DNA of 64,000 bases from NCBI RefSeq assembly GCF_025665335.1, contig NZ_CP106869.1, forward strand, positions 1,452,501 through 1,516,500. Reading direction: 5' to 3'. Source of the DNA: Xanthomonas sp. AM6 (GTDB lineage Bacteria; Pseudomonadota; Gammaproteobacteria; Xanthomonadales; Xanthomonadaceae). Shown here piece after piece: positions 46,667 through 57,900 of the stretch (the stretch's first letter is position 1; each line of letters starts with the position of its first letter). A model generated the notes under the pieces. That model was not told the DNA's origin and made no database searches. It saw only the letters and a list, made by a program, of their open reading frames with translations. A program made the position numbers and the translations under genes.

Positions 46667-48282
46667 ATGAGGCTTTCCTACCGTGCCGGTATGGCGGCGC
46701 TGGCGTTGCTGTGGGGCGTCGCCGCAGCGCGCGACCAGGCGCACGACCGCGCGCATGGCCGGTTCGATCTGCAGACTGCGGACATCGCCCAGATCAACCG
46801 CGCGATCGACAGCGGCGCCCTGAGTTCGGAGCGGCTGGTGGCCCTGTCGCTGGCGCGGATCGCCGCCTACGACCCGCAGCTGCACGCGATCATCAGCCTC
46901 AATCCGCACGCGCTGGAGCAGGCCCGCGCGCTGGACGCCGAGCGCCGCGCCAGCGGGCGCCGCTCGCCGCTGCACGGCATCCCGGTGCTGCTGAAGGACA
47001 ACATCAACACCGGCGACCTTCCCACCACGCTCGGCTTCTACGGCCTGCGCGACGCGGTGCCGTACGCGGACGCGGCGGTGGTCGCGCGGCTGCGTGCGGC
47101 GGGCGCCATCATCCTGGCCAAGGTCAACCTGAGCGAGTTGGCGTCGGGGCCGCCGATGAGCTCGCTGGGCGGGCAGACGCGCAATCCGCACAATCTCGCC
47201 TACAGCCCGGCCGGCTCGTCCAGCGGCACCGCCGTCGGCGTCGCGGCCGGCTACGCGCCGGTGGGGATCGCGACCGACACCACCGGCTCGGCGCGCTGGC
47301 CTGCGGCGACCAACGGCGTGGTCGGCCTGCGCCCGACCACCGGCGCGATCAGTTATGCGGGCATCCAGCCGAATGCGCCCACGCTCGATGCGGTCGGTCC
47401 CATCGCGCGCTCCGTCGCCGATGCCGCGCTGGTCCTGAGCGTGCTGGAAGACGCGGAGCGGCGGCCGGCGGCGGCGCGCGACGCGGACGGCCGCTCCCCC
47501 GCCGATGCCAGGTTCGGCCTGCGCGCCGATGCGCTGCGCGGGGCGCGCATCGGCTTTGCGCGGCGCGACTTTTCCGGGGACGATCCGCAGGTGGACGCGG
47601 CGATGGAGGCCGCGCTCGACGCGCTGCGCGCGAGCGGCGCGTCGGTGGTGGAGATCGAACTGCCGCCGTGGTTGCTGCGCCTGAGCGGCGAGCTGCAGGC
47701 CATCATCGTGCGCACCGAATCGGCGCCCAGCCTCGATGCGTACCTGCCGGCGTCGTTCCCGCCGCGCTATCCCAGGCGCCATGCCGACATCCTGGCGCTG
47801 AGCGAGGCGCTCAACGCGTCGACGCCGGCCGGCGCCTTCGCCAATCCGGGGCGGCGCGACGGCTACCGCGAGGAAGCCGCGGCGTTGCCGCCGACCGATG
47901 CGACCTATCTCGCCGCGCGCGAGCAGGCTGCCAGTTCTTCAAGGCGTCGATGCAGGCGATCGTGGCCCGGTACCGCCTCGACGCGATCGTCTATCCGACC
48001 CAGACCATGCGCATCAACCGGATCGGAGAACCCGCGCAACGCAACGCGCGCGGCCTGTTCGGCAACTTCGGCCCAGGCCTGGCGAGCGTGGCCGGCTGGC
48101 CCGAGCTGACGGTGCCGGCGGGGGTCACCGCCGACGGCCTGCCGGTCGGGGTGTCGTTCATGGGCCCGGAATCCAGCGAGCAGCGGCTGCTGGGTTACGG
48201 CTTCGCCTTCGAGCAGCGCACGCACGCGTTGCGCCAGCCGGCGGCGACGCCGCCGCTGGCGGGCGAGCGCTTCGCCTACTGA
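46667..48282 (+). pseudogene. exported amidase-signature protein, disrupted by a frameshift
   Basis: The reading frame starting at 46667 (signal-like [18 protein letters not shown]) carries the amidase signature: LLKDNINTGDLPTTLG (catalytic Lys), YSPAGSSSGTAVGVAAG and DTTGSARWPA (Ser-cisSer-Lys triad). It continues to about 47930, LAAREQAA. The proper continuation, FFKASMQAIVARYRLDAIVY to LAGERFAY, is in another frame ending at 48282. One missing base near 47930-47937 explains the shift; left alone, the first frame ends in a garbled Arg-rich tail at 48109. It is either a recent inactivation or a sequencing error. All catalytic residues lie before the break. Confidence 0.85.
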
Positions 48283-48355
48283 GCGCCGCGCGGCAAGCGG
48301 CGATCGCGCCGGTCCGGCGGGGCCGGCTGCTGTCGCCGCAGCAAGCGCCGCGCGT

Positions 48356-48928
48356 CTATTCCGCTGCCGGGTCGGCCGGGAACGTGGCGCCGTGCGATTC
48401 CCCGCTTGCCGGCGGCGCGGCCGCATGCCAGACGAAACAGCAGATGCGCGTGCCGTCCGCGTCCGTGCGGGTCGGCGCCGGCTGCATGCCGGCCTTGCGC
48501 AGCACGCGCAGCGAGGCCAGGTTTTGCGGATACGCGGTCGCGATCGCCTGGCGCAGGCCCAGCCCCTCGCGCGCATAGGCCAGCATCGCCCGCGCCGCTT
48601 CGGTCGCCAGTCCGCGTCCCCAGTGGTCGCGCCTGAACGCGTACTTCAGTTCGGCCTCGGCCTGGCCGGCCGGATGCACCAGCCCGCAAAAGCCGACGGT
48701 CGCGCCGCTGGCGCGCTCCACCAGCGCAGACATGCCGTAGCCGCGCGTGCGGTAGTTGCGCTCGGACACGGCCACCCATTCTGCGCACTGCGCGCGGCTC
48801 AGCGGCTCGCCGTCGCCGACCCAGCGCATGGCCTCGGCATCGCCGTAGACCGCGACCAAGGCATCGACGTCGGACGGGCGCAGGTGGCGGCCGAGCAGGC
48901 GCGCGGTCTCGAAGAGGTGCTGTTGCAT
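48356..48928 (-). CDS. GNAT acetyltransferase, RimJ/RimL-type
   Basis: The 190-residue protein begins with FETARLLGRHLRPSDVDALV, has the acceptor-side WVGDGEPLSRAQCAEWV and the acetyl-CoA loop RRDHWGRGLATEAARAM, then ATAYPQNLASLRVLRKAGM. This is the Acetyltransf_3 pattern, covering ribosomal-protein and small-molecule N-acetylases. The ATG at 48928 is used because upstream residues carry no similarity and it directly begins the conserved strand. The C-terminal 30 residues are Pro/Ala-rich and may be disordered. The substrate is unknown. Confidence 0.88.
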   Translation of the reverse strand: MQQHLFETARLLGRHLRPSDVDALVAVYGDAEAMRWVGDGEPLSRAQCAEWVAVSERNYRTRGYGMSALVERASGATVGFCGLVHPAGQAEAELKYAFRRDHWGRGLATEAARAMLAYAREGLGLRQAIATAYPQNLASLRVLRKAGMQPAPTRTDADGTRICCFVWHAAAPPASGESHGATFPADPAAE

Positions 48929-49059
48929 GCGGCAAGTGTGGCATGCGCGGCAGCGCGCGACGTCGGCCGGCCCCTGGCCTGCGAGCGGCACGCGCCGGCC
49001 TGCGATCGCGCTCCGCGCCGCCGGCACGATGGCCGGCCGCGGCGCGCCTGCCCGGGCAC

Positions 49060-49095
49060 AAAAAAAGCGGCGGACCCGACGAGGGAATCCGCCGC
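49060..49095 (-). terminator. rho-independent terminator of the yceI-cytochrome b561-yceI operon
   Basis: The stem GCGGCGGA/TCCGCCGC (49067-49074 with 49088-49095) encloses a further paired part. On the minus strand a run of seven T follows. It lies 36 bases after the last gene of the operon. Confidence 0.88.
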
Positions 49096-49130
49096 CCAGT
49101 GGCCGCGCGTGCGCGACGGCCTGTGGCGAA

Positions 49131-49697
49131 TCACTTCGCCTTGAACACGACCTTGGTGCTGATCGCGGTTTCGTTGGGGATGGTCTTGGTGTCGGCCCAG
49201 TCGCCGCCGCCGACGCCGAAATCCAGGCGCTTGACGGTGGCCTTGCCGGCCAGCACCGGCTGCGCGCCCGGGGTCCAGGTGAAGGTCAGGGTCACCGGCT
49301 TGGTCACGCCGCGCAGTTCCAGGGTGCCGTCGGCGGCGTACTGGTTGTTGCCCAGCGCGCGGAACTTGTCGGCGCGGTAGTGGGCGGTGGCGAACTTGGC
49401 GACGTTGAAGAAGTCGGCGCCCTGCAGGGTGGAGTCGCGGTCGGCGTTGCCGCTCTTGGCGCCGGCCAGCGGGATCGCCACCTCGAGCTTGCTGGCGGCC
49501 AGGTTGGCCGGGTCGAAGCTGAGCTTGGTGTCGAAGCCGGGGAACTGGCCGGTGAACACTTCGCCGTCGTACTTGCTGGCGAACACCAGGCTCGAGCCGG
49601 GCGCCTGCACGTAGTCGGCGGCGAACGCGGGGGCGGCGGCGAGCATCGCCACCAGGCTGGCGGCGACGGCGGCGGGGGAGGCGAAACGGGACGACAT
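49131..49697 (-). CDS. YceI-family periplasmic protein
   Basis: The 188-residue protein has a signal peptide (PAAVAASLVAMLAAAPAFAA). The YceI lipocalin-like barrel follows (SSLVFASKYDGEVFTGQFPG, FFNVAKFATAHYRADKFRAL, LRGVTKPVTLTFTWTPG, FGVGGGDWADTKTIPNETAI). YceI proteins bind isoprenoid-like lipids such as polyprenyls or quinones. It is the third gene of an operon with cytochrome b561, 11 bases after that gene, and ends in a terminator. Confidence 0.93.
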   Translation of the reverse strand: MSSRFASPAAVAASLVAMLAAAPAFAADYVQAPGSSLVFASKYDGEVFTGQFPGFDTKLSFDPANLAASKLEVAIPLAGAKSGNADRDSTLQGADFFNVAKFATAHYRADKFRALGNNQYAADGTLELRGVTKPVTLTFTWTPGAQPVLAGKATVKRLDFGVGGGDWADTKTIPNETAISTKVVFKAK

Positions 49698-49708
49698 GCG
49701 GGAACTCC

Positions 49709-50272
49709 TCAGGACTTGGGGCTCAGCCAACCGCGCGGCAACATCCGCGCCAGGGTGGCGTCGCGTTGGAACAGGTGGTGGTAGAAGGCGGCGCCGGCAT
49801 GCGCCAGCACCACCGCGATCAGGATCCAGAAGCCCCATTCGTGGATGGCGTGCGACAGGTCGCGCAGCTGCGGATCGGGGGCGCTGAGCTTGGGCACGGC
49901 GACCAGGCCGAACCAGCGGAACGGGCGCAGGCCGCTGGTCGAGTCGTACAGCCAGCCGGACAGCGGCATGGCGAAGATCAGCAGGTACAGTAGCGCGTGG
50001 GTGGCGCCGGCGATGCGTTCCTGCCAGCCCGGCGTCCCCGGCACCGGCTTGGGCGCGCCGGCGTACAGGCGCCAGCCCAGCCGCGCGATCACCAGCGCCA
50101 GCACGGTCAGCCCGAGCGACTTGTGCGCGGTGTAGACCCAGAAGTACTTGGGCGTCTTCGGCAACTCGCCCATGGTCAGGCCGACCACGCCGAGCAGCAG
50201 GATCAGCGCGGCGATCAGCCAATGCAGGGTCTGGCTGACGCCGCCCCAGCGTTCGGTGTTCCTGGCGGTCAT
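49709..50272 (-). CDS. cytochrome b561-type di-haem membrane protein
   Basis: The 187-residue protein has four membrane helices with candidate haem-axial histidines in SQTLHWLIAALI, VYTAHKSLGLTV, GATHALLYLLIF and VVLAHAGAAFYHH. Prokaryotic b561 proteins exchange electrons between quinol and periplasmic partners; E. coli CybB oxidises superoxide to quinone-linked electrons. It lies between two yceI genes, overlapping the first by ATGA. Coupling to quinone or lipid carriers bound by YceI is a reasonable inference. Confidence 0.92.
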   Translation of the reverse strand: MTARNTERWGGVSQTLHWLIAALILLLGVVGLTMGELPKTPKYFWVYTAHKSLGLTVLALVIARLGWRLYAGAPKPVPGTPGWQERIAGATHALLYLLIFAMPLSGWLYDSTSGLRPFRWFGLVAVPKLSAPDPQLRDLSHAIHEWGFWILIAVVLAHAGAAFYHHLFQRDATLARMLPRGWLSPKS

Positions 50273-50925
50273 GGCGTGGGTTCCTGGCTGGGGCTGGGCG
50301 AGGGGAGGTCGGTTGAAGGAGCGGCGGGGTCGGCCGGCGCGGCGTCGGCGCCGCTGCTGCGGGTGGCTTCGGCCTCGATGCGCAGTTCGACCGCGCCGCC
50401 GATCACCGACGGCCAGGCATCGATGCCGAAGTCGGCGCGCTGCAGCGTCGTCGTGGCGGAAAAGCCGACGGTACGGCGGAACGGCGGCAGCGGATGCCGC
50501 TTCAGCGCGTTGAGGGTCACCTCCAGCGCGATCTCGCGGCTGACCCCGTGCAGGGTCAGCGTGCCGAACACCTTGGCGTGGGTGGCGTCGATCGGCTCGA
50601 TCCGGGTGGAAACGAAATGCGCCTCGGGATGGCGCTCGCCGTCGAGCAGGTTGCGCGCCAGCGCCGCGCGGTTCCATTTTTCGTCGCCCAGGTCGAGCCG
50701 CTGCAGCGGCACCCGCGCGTCCAGCCGCGCGCTGCGCCAGTCGTCCGGGTCGAACAGCAGGCTGCCGGTGCTGCCGGACACGGTGCCCAGCGCCTTGGAG
50801 AAGCCGGCGTGCTCGATCGCGAACAGCACGCGGGTGTGCACCGGGTCCAGCGCGTACTGCGCCGGCGCCGCCAGCGCGGCGGTCGGGCAGATCAGCAGCA
50901 GGGCGGTGAGGCAGCGCTGGAGCAT
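50269..50925 (-). CDS. YceI-family periplasmic protein, C-terminally extended
   Basis: The 218-residue protein has a signal peptide (LTALLLICPTAALA) and a YceI barrel (AQYALDPVHTRVLFAIEHAG, ARNLLDGERHPEAHFVSTRI, LTLHGVSREIALEVTL, FGIDAWPSVIGGAVELRIEA). A low-complexity Pro/Ser/Ala tail of about 35 residues follows. It heads the operon with cytochrome b561 and the second yceI. The two YceI proteins differ strongly, so this is not a recent tandem duplication. Confidence 0.92.
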   Translation of the reverse strand: MLQRCLTALLLICPTAALAAPAQYALDPVHTRVLFAIEHAGFSKALGTVSGSTGSLLFDPDDWRSARLDARVPLQRLDLGDEKWNRAALARNLLDGERHPEAHFVSTRIEPIDATHAKVFGTLTLHGVSREIALEVTLNALKRHPLPPFRRTVGFSATTTLQRADFGIDAWPSVIGGAVELRIEAEATRSSGADAAPADPAAPSTDLPSPSPSQEPTP

Positions 50926-51046
50926 GGGCGGGCCAGGCGAGGGAATAGGCCGGATTCTAGGCGCAGTCCGCGCCGGCTGCGCCTGCGCCGCGCGCAATGG
51001 TTCGTTGCATGGCATGGCCGGGTGTGATTTTTCGGGTGCCGCGGGG

Positions 51047-51052
51047 TATAAG
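51047..51052 (+). promoter_or_regulatory. putative -10 element of the first propeller kinase gene
   Basis: TATAAG lies 118 bases before the chosen start, in the region divergent from the yceI operon. The -35 is unclear. Confidence 0.35.
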
Positions 51053-51164
51053 AACGCTGCCGCGCAAGGGCGGCACGGAGCGGGCGCGCGGTGCGCGCCC
51101 GGCCCCGGCGGTGCGCCGGTGTTCATCCGCCGCCGATCGTTCACTGCCGCTGGAGCCGATGTCG

Positions 51165-54100
51165 ATGCAAATCCCCCGTCCTCGACGCCTGCGGCGCGCC
51201 TGGACGCTCGCCTGCCTGCTGCTGGTGCTCGCCGGCTGCGGCGCCAGCGCCCTGGCCGCGGTGCCGGCGCTGCCGCGGTTCCGCGTGCTCGGCGCCGAGC
51301 AGGGATTGCCGTCCAGCGAGATCTCGCGGCTGGGTCTGGATCGCGATGGCTACCTGTGGATCGCCAGCGGCGACGGCCTGGCCCGCTACGACGGCCGCGA
51401 GTTCCGCGTCTGGCGCCACGATCCGGCCGACCCGCAGTCGCTGCGCTGCAACTACGTGCAGGAACTGCACGTCGATGCGCGCAACCGGGTCTGGGTCGCC
51501 TGCGAAGGCGGCGGCCTGAGCATGCTCGATGGCGCACGCCGCGGCTTCCGCCATTTCAACACGGCCACGCAACCGGCGATGCGCAGCGACGACGTGTTCG
51601 CGATCGCCAGCCGCGGCGACACGGTGATGTTCGGCACCTATGCCGGCGGCCTGTACCGGCTGGCCGCGGACGGGCGCGTGCAGCGCATCCAGGCCGGCGA
51701 CAGCGAGGTCGACGCGATGCTCGACAGCGCGGTGGTGGGCCTGGCGTTCGATGCCTCCGGGGTGCTGTGGGTCGGCACCATCAGGGGCCTGGTGCGCTAC
51801 GACGGCAGCCGCGCCAGCGCCTACAGGCTGCCCGACGCCACCGACGCGCGGCAGAAGGTGGCCGCGGTGATCGCGCTGTCCGACGGCCTGTGGGTCAGCG
51901 CCAACGGCAACCTGTACCGGCTCGGCGCCGACGAGCGCTGGCAGCGGGCCGACTGGACCGGCGCGCTGCAGCGCGGGGTGCTGTCCATGGCCGAGGACGG
52001 CAGCGGCGGCTACTGGATCGGCAACGGCCAGGGGCTGTGGCACAAGCCGGCCGACGGCGCGTTGCGCCACGTCGGCACGGGCGAAGCGGCGGTGTCCGGC
52101 AGCAACGTGGTGGTGGGCATGCTGCGCGACAAGGAAGGCGGGCTGTGGGTGTCGTTGCCGACCCGCGGCCTGGGCTACCTGCGCCCGGACTGGCGGCGGC
52201 TGGCGGTGCTGGGGCCGGCGCAAGGCCTGGCGCCGGATCTGTATGCCGGCCTGGCGCCGGCCCGCGACGGCGGCGTGTGGCTGGCCGGGAACGGCGGCCA
52301 CGTCTACAAGCTGCAGCCGTCCAGCGGCACGCTCAGCGCGCCGGCGTGGACGCCCGACCTGCCCAGCCTGCGCCTGCTGTCGGTGCTGGAGGACGGCAGC
52401 GGCACGCTGTGGCTGGGCAGCAGTGGCATGCTGCTGCGCGGTCCGGCCGGCGGCGGCGCGCTGCACGGCTGGAGTCGCAGTTCGGCGGCCGATGCCACGC
52501 CTGAGATCGGCATCAACACCTGGCTGCGCCAGCGCGCCGACGGCAGCCTGTGGGTGGCCGCGCCCGGTTTCGGCGTGCAGGTGCGCGCGCTGTCCGACGG
52601 CCGCGTGCTGGACGACATCGCCGGCCCGCAGCGCGGCCTGGCCGCGGCCGCCGATATCGCCGCGTTCGACCTGGCGCCGGACGGCACGCCGTGGCTGGCG
52701 GCCGAGCGCCTACACTACTGGGACGCCGCCGCCGGGCAGTTCCGCGCGGCGCCGGAGTTCGCCGGCGAACGGGTGCAGGCGTTCGCCTTCGCCGATGCGC
52801 GGACCTTGTGGGTGCACCGGCTGTCCGGGCTCGAGCTGTGGCGGCGCGAGGGCGGGCACTGGCGGCAGGTGCATCGCTACGCGGCGGCCGAGGGCGTGCC
52901 GGCGACCGAGTCGCAGGGCCTGGTCGTCGACCGGCAGGGCCGCGCCTGGCTGGGCATGCGCCGCGGCCTGTTCCGGATCGATCCGCGGCACACGCCGGCG
53001 GTGCGTGCATTCGGCGCGCGCGACGGCTTGAGCAGTCAGGAAGTGGTCGCGCGCGGGCTGTCGATGGCCGCCGACGGCGTGCTGGTGGCCGCCACCGCCG
53101 ACGGCAGCGTGGCCTTGCTGGACACGCGGCTGCCGGATCCGCCGTCGGTGCCGCTGGCGCTGAGCATGGAGAGCGTGCAGGTGCGCCGCGGCGAGCGGCT
53201 GCTGGCGCTGCCGGTGGCCGGCGGCTTCGCCCTGCAGCCGGACGACCGCGACCTGCGCGTGGTGGCGCGGCTGCTGTCGTTCGTCGATCCGGAGGGGATC
53301 GGCTACCGCTTCCGCCTGCCCGGCTACGACCGCACCTGGGTCGCGGTCGGCGCCAGCGGCGAGCGCACGCTGCCGCAGCTGCCGGCCGGCGAGCACGTGC
53401 TGGAGGTGCAGGCGCGCACCCGCAACGGCGCCTGGTCGCCGACGCTGCGGCTGCCGTTCCGGGTCTATCCGCCGTGGTGGCGCAGCGTCTGGGGCATCGC
53501 CGGGCTGCTCGCCGCCGGCGCGCTGCTGCTGCTGGTCTCGCTGCGCGCCTATCGCCGCCGCCTGCGCCGCCAGCACGCCTGGCAACTGGCGCTGCACAAA
53601 CAGGAAGTGGCCGAGCAGGCCTCGCTGGCCAAGACCCGTTTCCTGGCCACGCTCGGCCACGAGGTGCGCACGCCGATGACCGGCGTGCTGGGCATGAGCG
53701 AACTGCTGCTGGCCACGCCGCTGGATCCGAAACAGCGCGGCTACACCGAATCGATCCGCCGCGCCGGCACGCACCTGCTGCACCTGGTCAACGACGCGCT
53801 GGACCTGGCGCGGATCGAGGCCGGGCATCTGCAGTTGGAACTGCAGCCGTTCGCGCTGCAGGCGCTGATCGCCGAGGTGGTGAACCTGATGGCGCCGCTG
53901 GCGCAGGCGCGCGGTCTGCGCTTCGAACACCACGACGCGCTGCCCGGTGCGGTGATCGTCAACGGCGACGCGGTGCGGGTGCGGCAGATCCTGCTCAACC
54001 TGGTCGGCAATGCGATCAAGTTCACCGCCAGCGGCTCGGTGACGCTGCGTGTGTCGCCGCTGCAGCCCGGCCACGGGCTGTGCGTAGAAGTGGCCGACAC

Positions 54101-54773
54101 CGGCCCGGGCATCAGCGCCGAGCAGCAGGCGCGGCTGTTCCGGCGCTTCGAGCAGGGCGACGGCCCGCGTACCGCCGCGCGCTACGGCGGCAGCGGGCTG
54201 GGCCTGGCGATCAGCCAGGAACTGGCGGTGGCGATGGGCGGGCGCATCCAGGTCGACAGCCGGCTCGGGCATGGCGCGCGCTTCCGGGTGACGCTGCCGC
54301 TGCGCTGGCGGCCGCAGGCCGCCGAGACCGCGACGCCGCTGCCGCCGTCGGCGGGGCCGCAGGCGCAGGCGCCGCTGCGGCTGCTGCTGGTCGAGGACGA
54401 ACCCACCGTGGCGCAGGTGATGGCCGAACTGCTGCGCAGCCGCGGCCACCACGTGGTCTGCGCCGCGCACGGCCTGGAGGCGCTGACCGAGGCGACCCAG
54501 GCCAGCTTCGATCTGGCCCTGCTGGACCTGGACCTGCCGGCGCTCGACGGCCTGGCGCTGGCGCGGCAACTGCGCGCGCTCGGCTACGACTTCCCGCTGA
54601 TCGCGGTCACCGCGCGTTCCGACGGCGAGGCCGAGGCCGCGGCCAAGGCGGCCGGGTTCGCCTGCTTCGTACGTAAACCGGTCACCGGCGACATGCTGGC
54701 CGAGGCGATCAGGGCAGCGATGGAGGCGCAGGCCGGGACCCGGGACGCGGGACACGGGATTCGGAACGCGTAG
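51165..54773 (+). CDS. hybrid sensor histidine kinase with periplasmic propellers
   Basis: The 1202-residue protein has a signal or lipobox-like N-terminus (LLLVLAGC). Propeller blades span about 30-690 ([38 protein letters not shown]), then a Y_Y_Y domain (about 700-770) and a membrane helix ([18 protein letters not shown]). The HisKA domain has the phospho-His in [20 protein letters not shown]; HATPase_c carries [21 protein letters not shown] and [10 protein letters not shown]; the receiver acceptor Asp is in [15 protein letters not shown] 51165 is 9 bases after GGAG; ATG 51159 is also possible. There is no DNA-binding output, so it signals by phosphotransfer. Its C-terminus ([12 protein letters not shown]) is encoded by a dispersed repeat. 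Confidence 0.93.
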   Translation: MQIPRPRRLRRAWTLACLLLVLAGCGASALAAVPALPRFRVLGAEQGLPSSEISRLGLDRDGYLWIASGDGLARYDGREFRVWRHDPADPQSLRCNYVQELHVDARNRVWVACEGGGLSMLDGARRGFRHFNTATQPAMRSDDVFAIASRGDTVMFGTYAGGLYRLAADGRVQRIQAGDSEVDAMLDSAVVGLAFDASGVLWVGTIRGLVRYDGSRASAYRLPDATDARQKVAAVIALSDGLWVSANGNLYRLGADERWQRADWTGALQRGVLSMAEDGSGGYWIGNGQGLWHKPADGALRHVGTGEAAVSGSNVVVGMLRDKEGGLWVSLPTRGLGYLRPDWRRLAVLGPAQGLAPDLYAGLAPARDGGVWLAGNGGHVYKLQPSSGTLSAPAWTPDLPSLRLLSVLEDGSGTLWLGSSGMLLRGPAGGGALHGWSRSSAADATPEIGINTWLRQRADGSLWVAAPGFGVQVRALSDGRVLDDIAGPQRGLAAAADIAAFDLAPDGTPWLAAERLHYWDAAAGQFRAAPEFAGERVQAFAFADARTLWVHRLSGLELWRREGGHWRQVHRYAAAEGVPATESQGLVVDRQGRAWLGMRRGLFRIDPRHTPAVRAFGARDGLSSQEVVARGLSMAADGVLVAATADGSVALLDTRLPDPPSVPLALSMESVQVRRGERLLALPVAGGFALQPDDRDLRVVARLLSFVDPEGIGYRFRLPGYDRTWVAVGASGERTLPQLPAGEHVLEVQARTRNGAWSPTLRLPFRVYPPWWRSVWGIAGLLAAGALLLLVSLRAYRRRLRRQHAWQLALHKQEVAEQASLAKTRFLATLGHEVRTPMTGVLGMSELLLATPLDPKQRGYTESIRRAGTHLLHLVNDALDLARIEAGHLQLELQPFALQALIAEVVNLMAPLAQARGLRFEHHDALPGAVIVNGDAVRVRQILLNLVGNAIKFTASGSVTLRVSPLQPGHGLCVEVADTGPGISAEQQARLFRRFEQGDGPRTAARYGGSGLGLAISQELAVAMGGRIQVDSRLGHGARFRVTLPLRWRPQAAETATPLPPSAGPQAQAPLRLLLVEDEPTVAQVMAELLRSRGHHVVCAAHGLEALTEATQASFDLALLDLDLPALDGLALARQLRALGYDFPLIAVTARSDGEAEAAAKAAGFACFVRKPVTGDMLAEAIRAAMEAQAGTRDAGHGIRNA

Positions 54774-54847
54774 GGTCTCGCCGGACGGCGCAGCCGAGCA
54801 GCACACCGGCATGCGGCGCTTTTCGAATCCCGAATCCCGAATCCCGG
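54738..54847. repeat. inverted repeat pair at the 3' end of the first kinase gene
   Basis: GACCCGGGACGCGGGACACG followed by GGATTCGG (54736-54765) faces CGAATCCCGAATCCCGAATC and CCGG (54824-54847). The left arm lies inside the end of the kinase gene and encodes its last dozen residues; the stop follows within the element. Confidence 0.7.
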
Positions 54848-54930
54848 CATCTGTTGCCAGCGGCGACGCTTATCGCCGACGATGGCGAAGGGCATCGGGG
54901 ACAGCGCAGCCCGCGCACAGGGAGACGACG

Positions 54931-57900
54931 ATGCGGTCGAGAAGGATCTTGGGATGGCTGCTGTTGCTGTGGTCGGCCGCCGCCGTCGCGGCAGTGCCGC
55001 CGACGCCGCAGCCGCGCCAGCTGACCGTGGCCGACGGCCTGCCGTCCAACAGTATCAACGGCTTCGCCGAAGACCGGCTCGGCTACCTGTGGCTGGCCAG
55101 CAGCGACGGCCTGGCGCGGTTCGACGGCCGCGGCTACCGCATCTGGCGGATCGAGGACGGGCTGCGCGACAACAAGATCTGGACCGTGCACGTGGACACG
55201 CAGAACCGGGTCTGGTTCGGCACCCAGAACGCCGGCATGGGCATGCTCTCGGCGGACCGGCGCACGTTCCGCTACTACGACCGCAGCAACTACCCGCAGA
55301 TCGGCGGCGCCACGGTCTGGGCGATCGCGTCCACGCCCGACGGCAGCATCTGGTTCGGCACCGCCAACGGCGGCCTGGACCGGCTGCAGGCGGACGGCAC
55401 GCTGAGCCGCTACATGCCGATGCCGGGCGATGAGCGCAGCCTGCCGTCGCCCGCGGTGACCTTTCTGACCACCACGCCCGACGGCACCCTGTGGGTGGGC
55501 ACGCGCGGCGGCCTGGCGCGCTGGACCGGCCACGACTTCGAGCGGCTGCCGGCCTCGGCGCTGCCGCGGCCGGAGGTGCAGGGGCTGACCCCCGAGCGCG
55601 ACGGCACGCTGTGGGTGGCCAACGCCGGCGGTGCGCGCCTGCTGCGCGCCGACGGCAGCGTGGTGGCGCCGTACTGGCGCAACATGCCCAGCGAGAGCGT
55701 GCTGGGGATGCTGGTCCACGACCGCCATGGCAACCGCTGGTTCGATACGCTGGACGGCCTGGGCCGCGAGAGCGAGGCCGGGCTGATCCACAACGTGCCG
55801 CTGTACAGCAACTCCGCGCACGGGCTGGTCAAGCCGAACTGGTCGCTGGCGTTCGAGGACCGCGAGGGCGACCTGTGGTTCGCCAGCTTCAACGCCGGCC
55901 TGTGGTACCTGCCGGCCAACTGGCGGCAGTTCTCGGTGCTGTCGTACCGGGTCGACGATCCCGGCTCGATGGGCAATCCCTACGTGATCGCGACCGCGCC
56001 CTCGCGCGACGGCGGCGTGTGGCTGGCGGGGACGCGCGGGGTGCTGGACAAGCTGGATCCGGCCACCGGTGCGGTACGCCACCACATCATGGCGCTGTTC
56101 GGGCGCGACTGGGCGCGCGCGATCGTCGAGGACGGCCAGGGCCGGGTGTGGGCGGCGGCGCCGGGGGCGGTGCTGCGCTACGACCCGGTCAGCGGCGAGG
56201 TGCGGCGCTGGGGCCGGCAGGACGGCGCCGATGCGCCGATGCCCGGCGAGGTCGACCGGATGATGGTCGCCGGCGACGGGCGCCTGTGGCTGTTCGGCGA
56301 GATCGGCGGCGCGCAGCTGCGCGACCTGGACGGGCATGTGCTGCGCAATATCGCTCCGGGCGCCGACGGGCTGCCGTCGGAGCTGACCGTGGACGACGCC
56401 CGGCCCGGCCCGCTGGGCCAGCCCTGGGTGCTCGGCCAGCATGGCGCGCTGGCCTGGGATGCGACCAGCGAGCGCTTCGCGCCGGTGCCGGGTGCGCCGG
56501 CGCGGGCGCTGAGCGCCTTCACCCTCACCGACGGCAACGTGGTCTGGCTGGCCAGCGTCGGCCGCCTGGAGCGCTACCTGTGGGACGGCGCGCGCCTGAG
56601 CCTGCTCGACCGCATCGACGGCGAGCAGGAGTTCCCGGCGCTGGCGCCGAACGGGCTGGTGGTCGACGCCAGCGGCGTGGCCTGGCTGAGCAGCGTGCGC
56701 GGGCTGATCCGGGTCGACCCGGCGAGCAAGGCGATCCGCTCCTACAGCGTGCACGACGGCCTGCCCAACCAGGAATTCCGCGCGCAGACCCTGACCCAGG
56801 CGCGCAGCGGGCAGATCCTCGGCGGCACGCCCGACGGCGTGGTGCTGTTCGAGCCGGGCCAGGTGGTGCCGTCGCGGCGGCAGCCGCCGCTGGTCATCGA
56901 GCGCATCGGCGTGCGCCGCGGCGAGCGCGCGCTGGACCTGCTGCACGCCGGCAGCATCGCCCTGCAGGAAGGCGACCGCGACCTGCACGTCGTCGCCCGC
57001 CTGCTGTCGTTCTCCGACACCGACGCCAATACCTACCGGTTCCGGCTCAGCGGCTACGACCCGGACTGGGTCGACGTCGGCGCCAGCGGCGAACGCCTGT
57101 TCTCGCGCCTGCCGTCCGGCCACTACACCCTGGAGATGCAGGCGCGCACCGCCGACAAGGTGTGGTCGAAGGTCGCCACGTTGCGCTTCCGCGTGCTGCC
57201 GCCGTGGTGGCGCAGCCCCTGGGGCATCGCCGGGCTGGCGGTGCTGGTGCTGCTGGCGCTGTGGCTGCTCTCCCACCAGTACCGGCGCCGCCTGCGCCGG
57301 CGCAACGCGTGGCAACTGGCGCTGCACAAGCAGGAGCTGGCCGAACAGGCGTCGCTGGCCAAGACCCGCTTCCTGGCCACGCTCGGCCACGAGGTGCGCA
57401 CGCCGATGACCGGGGTGCTGGGCATGAGCGAACTGCTGCTGGCCACGCCGCTGGATCCGAAGCAGCGCGGCTACACCGAATCGATCCGCGGCGCCGGCGC
57501 GCACCTGCTGCGCCTGGTCAACGACGCGCTGGACCTGGCGCGGATCGAGGCCGGGCGCCTGGAACTGGACCAGCAACCGTTCGACCTGGGCCAGCTGATC
57601 GCCGAACTGGAGGCGATGATGGCGCCGATGGCGCACAGCCGCGGCCTGGCGTTCGAAATGGACAATGCGATGCCGGCCGAGGTCACCGCCAGCGGCGACG
57701 CGACCCGGGTGCGGCAGATCCTGCTGAACCTGCTCAACAACGCGATCAAGTTCACCGACCATGGCGGCGTGACCCTGCGCGTGGCGCCATTGAACGGCGA
57801 CCAGGGCGTGCGCTTCGAGGTCGCCGACACCGGCCCGGGCATCAACGCCGAGCAGCAGGCGCGGCTGTTCCAGCGCTTCGAGCAGGCCGACGGCCCGCGC

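Noticed and set aside
54811-54930. N-terminal extension of the second kinase to an ATG at 54811
   Set aside because: The added 40 residues are encoded by the right arm of the dispersed repeat and carry no export signal; ATG 54931 has a ribosome site and begins the signal peptide.
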